64,000 nucleotides of DNA from JBDHWG01 sp046328525 (GTDB taxonomy: Bacteria; Chloroflexota; Anaerolineae; Epilineales; JAHCIE01). Location of the stretch: the NCBI GenBank assembly GCA_046328525.1, contig JAXLWK010000003.1:930001-994000 (forward strand), in the 5' to 3' direction. Within the stretch, counting starts at the first letter, position 1, and each line of letters begins with the position of its first letter. Under the pieces are notes generated by a model. The model saw only the letters and a list, made by a program, of their open reading frames with translations, searched no databases and was not told the DNA's origin. A program made the translations under genes and the position numbers. Shown one piece after another: positions 42,017 to 54,300 of this stretch.

Positions 42017-42299
42017 TCGCGCTTGTCGGTCTCGCGCTGTCCCGACCCTGCGCCGCGTTGGAATATGCTGGCCCCTTGCGCCAGCAACTGGCTTTTCCAC
42101 TGGCTGATCAGGTGTTTCGGGTGAACGCCCGTCTCGCTGGCGAGTTCGGCCAACGTCTTGGTGCCTTTGGCCGCTTCTAGGGCGATCTTGAACTTGTACT
42201 CGGCGCTAAACTGACGACGTTTCTTCGACATCGGCTTGACCCTCCACGTGTTCTAGATTATGTCTTTCACCTTAGCACGTGGTCTAGTTTTCGGGGCCA
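42017..42299 (-). pseudogene. IS3-family end with OrfA N-terminal fragment
   Basis: Minus strand from ~42299: an IS3-type terminus beginning TGGCCCCGAAAACTAGACC, then an OrfA start at 42231 (MSKKRRQFSAEYKFKIALEA, then LAELASETGVHPKHLISQWK) running to about residue 60 before joining the IS982 fragment. It differs from the complete IS3 element at 31.8 kb. The outer end stops 34 bp from the 3' end of the giant surface-protein gene. Confidence 0.75.
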
Positions 42300-42332
42300 A
42301 TTATAGGTTGATTGTAGCTTGATCCTCCGTTC

Positions 42333-45300
42333 TCAATACGAGTGGACGATGAGAGGGAACCAGAGGCGCATCGGCGGCTCGTGCGTCTGCGTGATCCGCA
42401 CCGGTGCCTTCATGCCCTCCACGTTCCCCGCGCAGTCGCTGGCGCGGCTGTTCACCATCACGTCGCCGACCGGCGTCGGCAGCACAATCGCCCATAGCTC
42501 CGCGGTCGCGCTGGCCGCCGCCGCCTTCCCGTAGCGTCCCACCAACTCCGCCGCCGCTTGCCCAGTGGCTGCCGTGTGCCACGTCAATCCGCCGTCCACG
42601 CTCAATTCGACGCTGCTGATGCCCCAGCCATCCATCGCGTAGCCCCAGGCCAGCATCTCGCCCGGCAGCACAGTTTGCCCAGGCTCCGGCAGCACCGTGT
42701 CCGGCTGCGGCGAGACAACGCTCGACTGCGGATTGACGTTGTCTATCGTCACCTTCACGGCCTCGCTCGCCTGCCCAACGTTGCCAGCGGCATCCACGGC
42801 GCGCACCCGCACGAGATGGGTCACCCCTTCCTCGGCAGGCAGCGTCCAGCTCTGCTGCCAGGTGACCGTTCCGTCGGCGCCTGGCGCGCTTACCACCTGT
42901 GCTACTCGCCACGGGTTGTCGTCCACCTGCGTCTCGACGCGGCTCACGACCCCGCCGACCGGGAAGGGATCGCGGGCCGTGCCTTGCATCTGTCCTACCA
43001 CTCCGCGCCCGATCAGGTTATCCGGCGGTGTCACGCTCGCTACCGGCGCTACATCGTCCACTGTCACCGTCCGCGTCGTCGCTTCGCCGACCAGCCCCAG
43101 CGTGTCGGCGGCCCGCGCGACCAGCGTGGTCGGGCCACTCGGCGGGATGTCCACCTCCGCCTGCCACACGCTCGTACCGTCGGCCGTCTGCCAGGCTCCG
43201 TTGCCGACGCGGACCTCAACCTTGCCGACGCCGCTTGGCCCCGCCGCCGCCGTGCCGCGGATCACTTGGCGGCCCGACGGCAAGGTAGCATCACCGGCGG
43301 CCAGGTCAATCTGCGCTGTCGGCCGCCGCCCGTCCACCGTGTGGCTCAGCCGGACCGCCGTCAGGGTCGGCTCACTTGCCACCCGGCCAGTCTCCAGCAG
43401 CGCCGTCAGCGTCACCGCTCCGGTCGCGGCCAGATCGTTCCCCAGGCGCGCGGTCACTGTGATGGGCGCGAGCGCGCCAGGTGGCAACGTTCCCAGGTCA
43501 ATGCGCCACAACTGGCCGGCCGGGGGCATTGGATAGCCTTGCAGCCCCTCGAGGCGCAGGCCGTCGCTCGCCGCCAGCACCAGGCGCGCGTTGGGGCGCG
43601 CTTCCTGGTCGCGGTTCGTGACCCGCACGATGTAGTCCAGTGGCTGCCCCGGCCCGACCAGCGCCGACGTCGGAGGCTGGCTGCTCACGCTCATTTCGAC
43701 GTGGTGGCCGCGGGGCTGGTCGGCATTCGGCACAGTGTTCGGTGAAATCCCCGCCCAGTGGTAGGCGTCGCTCCACTGCCCGAGCAGTGAGTTCGACGCC
43801 GGGAAGACGCTCCGAATGTGCTCTCCATCCGGCGCCAGGCTGAGGGCGAGCAGGCGCACCTCCGCCGCCCTCACGCTTGTTCCCAGCGTTGCCCACGACA
43901 GCCGCAGTTCCGTCTCGCCCTGGCCTCCGATGACGATAGCGACATCGGCATCGGCCAGCGGCTGCCACGCCGCCCCATCGAAGCGGCGAACCTCGAACCC
44001 GCTGCCGTCAAGCGCGACCAGGGTATCGGCCTCAAAGGGGAGGGAGTAGCGCGGCGGCAAGGACAGCGCGCCCACCGGCTGCCAAAGTTCGCGTGTCCCA
44101 CCGGGCATTGTGTCCAGGTAGATTGTTCCGTGGGCGAGGCTGGCCCAGTCGGCGCCGCGCCAACCCAAGTACATCGCGAGGCCGTCGAAGCTGGCCCATA
44201 GCTCCTGGGGCGGCCCGAGGCGCGGGTCGCGGTCTAGCTGCTCGGTGGAGATGCTCCACTCCCCGCCCGCGACGTCGAGGCGGCCATCCACCTGGATGGG
44301 GGACTGCCACTGCGGGCCGGGCGCAGCGGCGAGGCGAGCGCCGACGTGCCAGGGGCCGTAGTGGCCCACCGTGAGGTTGCCGACGCCATCCTGGGCGGCC
44401 AGGTGGACGTAGAAGTCCCCGGCCTGGCTGAACTGCGCCGTGTAGCTCGTGCCGTTGAGCGGGGCGCCAGTGGTTGACGGCACGGTGCTGCTCATGGTGT
44501 CCACTGCCACGAACGTCTTCACCACCCCGCCGGCGTCGCGTGGCGCCATCCATGCGAGCTGAACCTCAGCCGGCGCCTGGAGATAGCCCTCTGGCTCGGG
44601 CGCTACGGTCGTCATCTCGAACGGCGTTGGCCCCAGGTTATCCACCACGATGATGCGCGTGCTCACGGCCTCGTTCCCGGCCACATCCCGCGCCCGAACC
44701 AGCGCTGGATAGCTGACGTAGTCGGTGTTCGGCGACATCGCGAGGTTCACGTTCCACTTGCTGGCACGTGGCGCGGCCGGAACCCACACGTACCCACCAT
44801 CCAGGCTCACGTCAACCGCCGCCAGCCCGCTGCCCCTGTCGTCCGCGTTTCCACTCAACAGCAGCGTGGTGGTCACGACATTGCCCTCGCCCGGCGCGGC
44901 GACTGTCACGGTCGGCGGTGTCGTATCCAGGCTCACGTTGACGGCTTGCGCGTTCGATGGCTTGTCGCTGCCCGGGGCGGCGGCGACGCGGTGTGTACCC
45001 TCGCCCGCTAGTGTCACGGTGCCGCTCCAGGCGGTGAGGCCCGCCTGAGGATTAGCGAGCTGTGCGGCCCCAGCCGCAGCCCCGTCCACGTACAGCGTCA
45101 CGGCGTAGGGCGGCGCGGCGACAAATCGCGCATAGCCATGGACGGGAACGGTCGTCGTCATCACGGCGCTCCCGTCAACGGGTGAAGCCACAATCACCGC
45201 ATCCTTCGTCGCCAACACGGTGATCGTTCGTGGGGCGCTCCGGCTCTCGTTCCCCGCCCGGTCCCGCGCCGCCGCCACGACCGTGTGCGAGCCATCGCCG

Positions 45301-48300
45301 ACGGGAACGGATGCCCGATAGACGACGCCTGCTCCCACGTGGTCCGCGGCGATGACGGCGCCGTCAACCTCGAACCAGACGGCGTCAAGACTCGATTGCG
45401 TCTTTCCGCCCACCGCGACTGTGTCTTTCACATGGGCAACGATGTCCAGCGCCGGGTCGCCTGTACTCGCGCCATCCAAGGGCGACTTGAGCTGCACATC
45501 GGGCGGCGTGGCGTCTGCCACGATTTCGTCGCGATACCACCCGTCGCCAGCCGCGCCGCCGCTCTTGGCCGCGCCCTTGCGCGCGGCCATTGTGCCAGAG
45601 CCGGCCGCACCCTCCGCCATGTTTCCGGCGCGGTCGGTGGCGCGCGCGTAAACGCGGTAGAGGCCGTCGCCCGAAGACGGCGTGACGGACGCGCTCCAAT
45701 AGGAGCCTGCCTGGCTCGCCGTCTTAAGTGTCGCTGGCAGCCAGGTGGACGGAACTGTGGCGGTAATGGGCAGGCTCGTGTCGGTCACGAAGCTGAGGCC
45801 AACCTCCACCTGGCCAATGCCGGAGACGGCCAGGGCGCACGACGTGCCGGCCGTACCCAGCAGCAGCGTCAGCGGTGTCGCAACCACCTCGCGATAGCCG
45901 ATGTCCATCCGCGAGCCGCCGCCGGCCGGCGCGTCGGCCAGCGGGTCGGCCGTGTCCACCGCCGGTGAAGTGGCTTGCAGACGGTAGTCGGCATGGCCCG
46001 CGTCCACGAACAGCGGGTCGCGGCCGACGATGTCATTCGTCCCTGGAACCAGGGTTGTCCCTGCGCCAGCCTGGTAGTTGACCGTGTTGGCGTTCAGTAG
46101 GTTGTAGTCATCTAGCATCTGCCCATCGGTTGCCGTGGATAGACCGGCCGCGTTGTTCGCCAGGATGTTGTCGCGCACCTCGACCCACGTTCCCGCGCCG
46201 GTGCTAAGCACGCCCGGCCCTACCGCTCCGACGATGGTGTTGTTGAGCACAAGGCCGGACGAGCTTGCCGAGAAGCTGATGCCGGCACTGCTTCGCACAA
46301 TATTGCGTGTGACGGTGATGAAATTCGAGGCGCTCAACACATTGATGCTCGCCGCCGAGCCGCCGCTCACCAGCGTGAAGCCGCTGATTTCGGCCTGGGT
46401 GGCGGCGCTCACCGTCACCGGCGAGGCCCCGCTGCCGTTGATCGTCGTCTGTTCGGCTCCGCTCCCGACGAGTCGCACGTGGCTCGGCACGCTCACTCGC
46501 TCGGCGTACGTGCCGGGCCCCACGCCCACCGTCACCGCCAGGCCCACTGCCGAGGTCGTCGTCATCGCGACCGACACCCCAACCGCTTTGACGAACTGCG
46601 AAGCTGCGTTCACCGCGTCCTGAATCTTTCCGAAAGCGTCAACCTGCCAGGTCAGGCCGTCGTTGGCGCAGGTCTGACAGTAGCTATCGTCGGCGAAGAA
46701 CGAGGCCTGGGCCTGCTGCACATAGCCGATGTCCACACGCGTGCCGGAGCCTGGCGGGACAGGATCCGCCGGATCACCGGCGCCAATCACCGGCGAGTCG
46801 GACATGGGTCGGTAGTCATTCACCGATGGGTTGGTGAACAGCGGGTCGGCGAACACCGCGCCCTGGCTCGCTGCATCGCGCGCCGTGCCGTCCACCACCA
46901 GGTCCGCGGCGTTTGCCCAGAATAGGTCGTAGGTGATAGATGGCGCCGCGCCGGCCGGGCAGCTCTGCGACGCGTAGCGAATGGCCGTGTTGTTGTGGTA
47001 GGCGAAGGCTGTGTTGCGCACGCTCACGGCGCCGCATGTCACCTCTAGCCCTGTGCCGCCGCCGATCAGCGTGTTGTTGACGACCTCGGCCTGAGTTGCG
47101 CTGTCCGCGACGGCGATGCCCTTGCCGGCGTTACGAATGATACTCCGCGTGATCTGCACCGCCTTCGCGCCGCCGTTGATAAGGAGTCCATTCGCGCTGC
47201 CGCCCGCGTCAATCGTCAGCCGCGAAAGCACGACATTGCTCGCGCCGGGAACCGTGACGAGCGATGCCGCGGCGGTGGCCGGCTGCTGCAAGATTGTGGC
47301 GTCTGCCCCTGCGCCGATCACCTGCATATTACTCTTCAGAGTCAGCGCCTCGCGGTAGACGCCCGGCCCGACGAGAATGCGCTGGGGCCCGGCGTTGATC
47401 GCGGCCTGGATGCTGGCGAAAGCCGCCGTTCCCCAGACATACCCATCGTTCGCGCACGTGCTGCAGTAGGCAGGCGAGACGTGTACGATTGCGGCCGCCG
47501 CCAGCGCCTTCGACGCCGGGGCCGACCGCGTTGCCTCGTTCGCCCTCCCGGCGCTCACCGGGAGGGCCGCTTGGCTCACATGCGGAACGGCGCCGTAGCT
47601 CAACTCTGTTCGCGCCAGGCTGCCGGCCGCCGCATCCTGGGGAACCACGAGCAGGTCCGACGAACGGTCGCAGTTCGAGTCGCTGGCGGCGGCATACGGC
47701 GCGGAAGCGATGCCCGCCACCTTGGTCAGCGTCGCCGCCGCGCTCGGCGCTGTCGGCATGTTCTTGGCGCCCATGAACAGGTAGGCTGGCCCGTCGCCTT
47801 TCACGAGCACTAAATCATTCAGCCTATCGGGCGTGGTCGCGTTGGGTCCGGCAACGTCACCCGGCGCCGCGATAGAGCCGGTCGTCCCCATCGGGTAGGC
47901 GGAGAAGATGCGGTCGCCGGCGTAGCCCGTCGGCCATCCACCGCCGAGATGGCCGAAGACCAGGTGGGCGACGCCCGCGCTGCTGAAAGCGAAGTCTGCG
48001 ACCGTGTCGCCGTTGACATCGCCCAGGGCAGCGATGGAAGTTGCGAGGGGCGTTGGCCCCGTGAACGTTGCGGCGCGGTCCGTCAGGGGTTTTAGACTCT
48101 GCTGCGGGTGCGCGCTCGATGCTTTCTGGAAAGCGGTCGAGCCGAGGAAAAGATACAGCGCGGCGCTGCTTCCCTTGTAGCTGTTATTGGGGTCGGCGAC
48201 GATGAAATCGGCCAACCCATCGCCGTTCATGTCGCCCACGCCGATGGCCGCCGCGCCCGCCGGGTCCAGCGGCATCACCGCGGCCGCGTCGGTCTTGACG

Positions 48301-51300
48301 TCCACAGTGCGGCTGCTAAAGTTCTTGCGGCCCATCACGAGATAGAGGCTGCCCGACTGGCCGGCCGAGCCTGTCGCGCCGATCAGCATGTCGGCGTAGC
48401 CGTCGCCGTTCACGTCGCCCGCCGACGCGATCCAGGCGCCGATGATTCCAGCGGTCGCCGTCAGGATCACGCCGCGGGATGATTGGTTCGAGTTGCGAAG
48501 CTGGGTCAGGTCCCAGTCGGCGCCGAGTGGGCCAACGCGGCCAAAGACGACGTAGACCACGCCATTCGTCGGATCGCCGACGAGGAGGTCCGCCAGGCCA
48601 TCGCCGTTGACGTCGCCCGCCGCCGCAATGCGCGCGCCGAGGGCGAGAGCACCTGAGGCGACCAGGCTGCTGTCCGACGCACTGAGAGCCTCGGTGGCCG
48701 GCGGCACGGCCCAGCCGCCCGCGCGCCCTTTGAGGATTACCACCATGCCCGCGCCGCCGTTGACGGCGGGCATGCCGATGGCCGCGTCGGCCCGGTTGTC
48801 GCCGTCCACGTCGCCCAGCCACGTTACCGCCGCGCCGCGCAGATCGCCCACCCGTGACGGCTCCAGCAGCACCGTCGCGCTAATGACGCTGTCGCGCGTA
48901 CCCGCCAGGGGGGCGGGGCGCGGCGCGAGCGGCACGTTGGCGAGGTCGTCGGCGTGTCCCTGGATCGAGATCGGTTGACCGCCTTTCAAGTCTGTGGCGT
49001 AGTTGGTGATGATGTCCGCCGGCGCGACCACGTCCACGATAACAGTGATCGTCTGCGCCGGGCCGACCTGGCCTAGCGCGTCAGTCGCCCTGACCGAGAG
49101 TGTATGCGAGCCGCTGGCGTTCGCGTTGAGCCTCCACGGGTAGCTCCAGGTCGTTGTCGCCGGATAGAGGGTCTGAGTGTTCTCCCACACAGATTGCCAC
49201 GGCCGCCCGTCAATGCTGAGCTGAACGACGGCGACGCCGGCGACCTGGGTGACGCCTGAAAGAATAAGGTCCGTTGCTGTGCCACTCAGGGTCGCCGTCG
49301 CGCCGCCCATGCTATCGGGTACCAGGCTGGTGAGTACTTGGCCATCTTGCACGCTCGTCATCGCGGCATTGGGCGCTTTCGTGTCAACGATGACCTGAGA
49401 GGTGGCGTCGGGTGAGACCCGCCCGACGGCATCGGTCGCCCGTGCGCGCAGGGTGTAGACCCCGTCGCCCGGCAGCGAGCTCCACGTCCAGGTCCAGTTG
49501 TCCGATCCGCTGGCAGACTTCGCCGTCGCCCAGTTGTCGAGCGACACTTGAACGGAGTTGACCCAGCTCGTGTTATCTTTCGCCGTGCCGCCGACGACAT
49601 ACGCGGCGCCGTTAATGGCCTTGCCGTTCTCTGGCGCCGCAATCGTTGTCTGCGGGTTGTCGGTGTCAATCTTGACGCTCGCCGCCTGGCTGGCGGTCTT
49701 GCCGGTTCCGTCTGTCGGGTCTTTGTACGGTACGCTCAGGCTGAGAGTCGTCTCCTGCGACGCGGCGCTCGACCGAGCATTCGCTGAGAACTGAGCCTGG
49801 AAGTAGCTTCCAGGTGTGAACGCGCTAGAAGCAAAATTCCAGCCCAGGCAGTTGTCACTTCCCTGGCTGAATGTCGTGGGCGCCGGCGCGCGAAACGATC
49901 CACCATAGCCGGCCGAAGTGGGCGCCGCGAAGGCCGCGCTGTTCGCGCAGAGCTGCAAGGTGCCTGTGATCGCTGCTGCTGAGGTGTTGGTGACGGTGAG
50001 ATCGCCGGTCACCGAGGCGTTGGGCTTGACCAGGGTAATGCTTTCCCCGCTGTGCGAGACTTGAGGTCGGGTGCTCAATTCTACCTTGATGGACGTGTTC
50101 GGCGACCAGGGGCTTAGGCCGATGGACTTCTCCTGGAGATCGGTCAGCCCGTCGCGGTCCGAATCCGGGTCGAGCGGGTTGGAGCAGACGTGGACGACAG
50201 AGCCGCTGGCGAACTTGACGTCCCAGCCGCCGACGAGCTTTCCAAACGAGTCGACGTGGCACACCTCGTCGCCGTCCTTTAGCCCATCGCCGTCCGAGTC
50301 GGCAACGTTGATCGAGGCGCCGAGGCGATACTCTTCTGCATCCGTCAGGCCGTCGCCGTCGGTGTCTTTCTTGGCCGGGTTCGTCCCCAGGGACGCCGCG
50401 TTCTGCCACTCCCAGCCGTCCGACAGCCCGTCGCTGTCGGTATCCCACATAGTGGCGTTGGTTCCGAGGGAAGCTTCCTGGCTGTCGGCGATCCCGTCAC
50501 CGTCCTTGTCGCGGTTCGTGACCTGGTTCCACGTCCAGAGGTTCTCGACGCTGTTGGGCAGCACGTCGAGGTAGATAGGGCTGGTCGCGTCATTCCAGGC
50601 ATCCTTGTCGTCTTTTGTCGGGCCGGAGCCTGTCGCCGTGTCGGCGCTGCATGTGCGGGCCAGGGGCACCTTCCAGCACTTCTGATAGCGCAGCGAGTAG
50701 TCAATGATGCTGGTGATGTGGATGGCCGCGTTGCGCACGGCCTGCGCCGGCGTGAACGACGTCGTGACCGTGGCCGGGCAGTGCTTCACGCTGCCGCTCA
50801 TCCAGCACGCGCCGTTCTGGTTGGTCGGCGTCGAGTCGCTCGATGCCCAGCGCGTGAACGCCGAGCTTTGCTTGACGTCGTCCACCTTGCCGCTGCGGCT
50901 ATGCGCCCAGTTCCAGTGCTGCTCGCCCGGCCCGACCACAATCGTCGTCGTCAGATGCGTCTGGAACGTCACCCGGTTGTTGACGACCGTGCCGAGGTTT
51001 TCATCCGCCAGGGTCAGAGTCAGGTCGCTGCTCTGCACCGGATTGTTGGGGTCTAGCTCAGCGTAGAAGGCGACTTTGAGGATGTAGTTTGCGAGCCAAT
51101 CAACGATATGGCTGAACGTGTGCAGTGGGTTCCAGTCGCCGGTGATGAGAGCGACGAAGAGATAGGTGAGCACCGCCACGATAATTTCCACCAGTATGCC
51201 GATCTCCGTGGAGGCGACGGCCACCAGCACCAGCGACAGCACCAGCGTGAACACGATGACGATGGTCGAGGCTATCGCGCTGGCTAACTCCATGTCCGTC

Positions 51301-54300
51301 TGGAGATGGGACACGCTGTCGGAGTAACCGTGGAAGCTGCTCCACACCATGACCAGGGCCACAATGGCGACGATGATCGCCACGCCGACGGCGATCTTGC
51401 CCAGGCTCTTCGAGCCTGAGGCGGCCGCCTCGGCGGTCCGCGCCACGCCATTCGCGGCATCTGATATGCGCAGCGCCTCCTTGATCGCGCCATAGGCGAC
51501 GCGCGCGCCCCACTTGATGCCCTGGCCGACGAGGCGAATCACGGGTAGCACCTGGATGAAAATAGCGCCCGCCGCCGCAACGAACGTGGCGATGCCCTGG
51601 CTCGTCGGGGTCGCCTGGTTGAACTGAGAGGCCGCCCACTCGCGCCAGCCGGCGACGGCGCCGTTCAGCCCGATGTCAGCCGCCAGGTCGTTCAGGTGGT
51701 AGGCCGCCTGGACATAGCCGGGCAGCTTGGGTTGCGACGGCTGCGAGAACCTGGTATAGAGCGCGGCGTCATCCGCCTGGGGGCCGACGAGCGTCTGGCC
51801 GTTGACCGCCACATAGTTGACTTGCCCGCCGTACCACGTCAGCCACAACGTCCGAATGTACACGTCGGCCTGGTTGCCGTAGCGGCGGTCAAGCTCACCC
51901 AGGGCCTGGTTCATGGTCAGCGCCTTCCAGGCCAGCTTCCCATCGCTCCCCTTGGCGTAGTGATACTGCTGAATCTGCACGCACCGCGTAGTGAACAGGG
52001 AGTTGTAGCTCAGGTTGAAGCCCACCGTGGTCGTCGCCGTGCTGTCCTGGACGACGACGCCTTGTTCGCCGCCGACGTCCGCCACGCCAGTTAGCTCCTC
52101 GTAGGCGAGCGCCAACGTCGGAGTCAGGGTATGCTGATAGTACTTGTCGAGGAACTTGACCGTCGTCGTCATGGTCGTCGTCGCGACGGCCAGGTCCTCG
52201 TGGTCGTATGTAGCGGTTGTGAGCTGCACCGGCGTCGTGACGCCCCACTTTTGCTCGACGGGCGTGGTCGGGTCCGTAAATCGCTTCGCAATCTCAGAGA
52301 TGGTGGGGTGCATGTTGAACAGGAACGCCGGACCCATGCCCGAGACAAGGTTGAAGATCTCGCGCGCCTCGTCCGGCGTCGTGCCCGTGGAGATCTCCGG
52401 CGCCGCCGGCACGCCGAACATCCCCACCGTGACGTTGGCGCTTTCGGTGACGTTCAGCCCCGTCACGCGCATCTGTGGCTCATAGTATGCCACGATCACC
52501 GAGTCGGTCACGTCTACGGCCTGCTGCACACAGGTCGTCCCGACCTGCACCAGGCACTTCGCCTGATCGAGCTTGGCCTGGACCATCCAGCCCATCTTAA
52601 CCTCGGTCAGTTGCAGAGTGGTCGCGACCTCGGCCGGTATGAAGGCGAGACGCGCGCTGAAGGCCGAGATGTTGCCGCCGCCCTCGACGGTGTTCAGCGG
52701 AACGAGTAGCCGATAGTACTGATTGTTGACGTTCTCGACGTTGATGCCATACTGGGCGGCGAGCTTCGGGTTCACCGTACTCTTCATTTCGAGCACAGGA
52801 ATCAGCTTGACATCATCGGTGGATTTGTCGAGGTCCTGAATCTGGGCTTGATCGTCATAGGGCCAGTCGAGCGTGCTCATCGTATAGCGGAGGTGGGCGG
52901 CATTCTGCGGTTGCACCTGAACGTCAAGATAGACGTACGTGTTGCTGTGGAGCGTATTAGCCGTCGGCTTGGTCACTGAGAAGCTGTAGTTCGAGCGGTA
53001 CGCCATGATCTTGAACGGCGACAGGTCCGCGTCATCGGGCACGCCATCGTTGTCGTTGTCAGTGTCCCAGGCATTGGGCACGCCGTCGTTGTCATAGTCC
53101 AGCGTCGCCGGCTTGTTCTTGACCCAGTCGGGGCTCCACTCCATCGCGTCGTCCATGCCATCGTGGTTCGAGTCGCGCTGGAGTGGGTCCGTCGCCCAGG
53201 TCTTGCCGCCCACGACAAAGCCCTTGACTTCGTCGCCGTCGCTGATGCCGTCGCCGTCAGTATCGGCATTCAGGTAGTCGGTCCCCAGGCAGCGCTCCAC
53301 GCCGTTCGTCAGCCCATCGTGGTCGTCGTCGCCGGACGCCGACACACCCTGCGGCAGCGTGAGACAGTCGTTCACGCCGGCCGTCTTCGCCGCGCCAGCC
53401 TGCGCCAGATCGGCGTGCAGGACGGACACCCTGTCTGGCTCGGCCGGTGACTGCCCCAGGCCCAGGTCGGCCACTGCCTGCGGCAGTGACTCTTGCGCGG
53501 CGGCCCGGGCGGCGTAACGCGACATCAAGACGGCCTGGAGCAGGGGCGCGGCCAGAAGAGCGACAAGGATGTACAGCACCAGCCCAGCGTACACCTCCCG
53601 ACGCCGACGATACCAGAGGCACAGGCCGGCGACGCCGAGCGCCAGCGCCGCGGCGAAGCATTTGAGAAGGGGCGGCCAGAGCGCGCTCGCCCCGCCAACG
53701 GCTCTTGCTATGCGCGCGCCGCCTTCTGGGCCGGCGATGGGCGCGTTCTGAGCCGACGGCGCGTCGAAGGCGCTGCCCGGCGCGGTCGGCTCTGTGGGAG
53801 CGTACACCGTCCACGCGCCGTCCGGGCTACCAGGCTGTGGCGCTTCGATGGGGGCGACCGGCGCGCCAAACTGGCTGTAGTCAACGACCAGGTGGACCTG
53901 GGCGTCGCTTGCATTACTGGCCTCCGGCAGCACCATGTCCACGCTCAGGCGGTGCGGCAGCCCGTCGCCGTCTATCCAAATCTCGCCCGTCCCGGTCATC
54001 CGCTGATAGAGCGGCGGCGCTTGCAGCTCGACGCCGGGCGGCAGATCGTCGGCCAGCAGCATCTGCAGCTCGTTCTTGAGATACTCGGCGTAGCGCGGCC
54101 CGTCCAGGGCGAAGCGGTAGTGCTGCGTGTCGCGGTTGGAGGCGGCGCGCGCCGACGCCGCGCCGGGCAACGCCTCGACCGGCTGCACGTCTTTGACGGC
54201 AGCAAGGAAGCTCAGGGTGTCGGCGGCGGGCGCGGCCGCGGTGAGCGGGTTCTCCACGGCGCGCCAGGCGCCCGCATTCCCGACGAAGGCCCGGTTTCCG

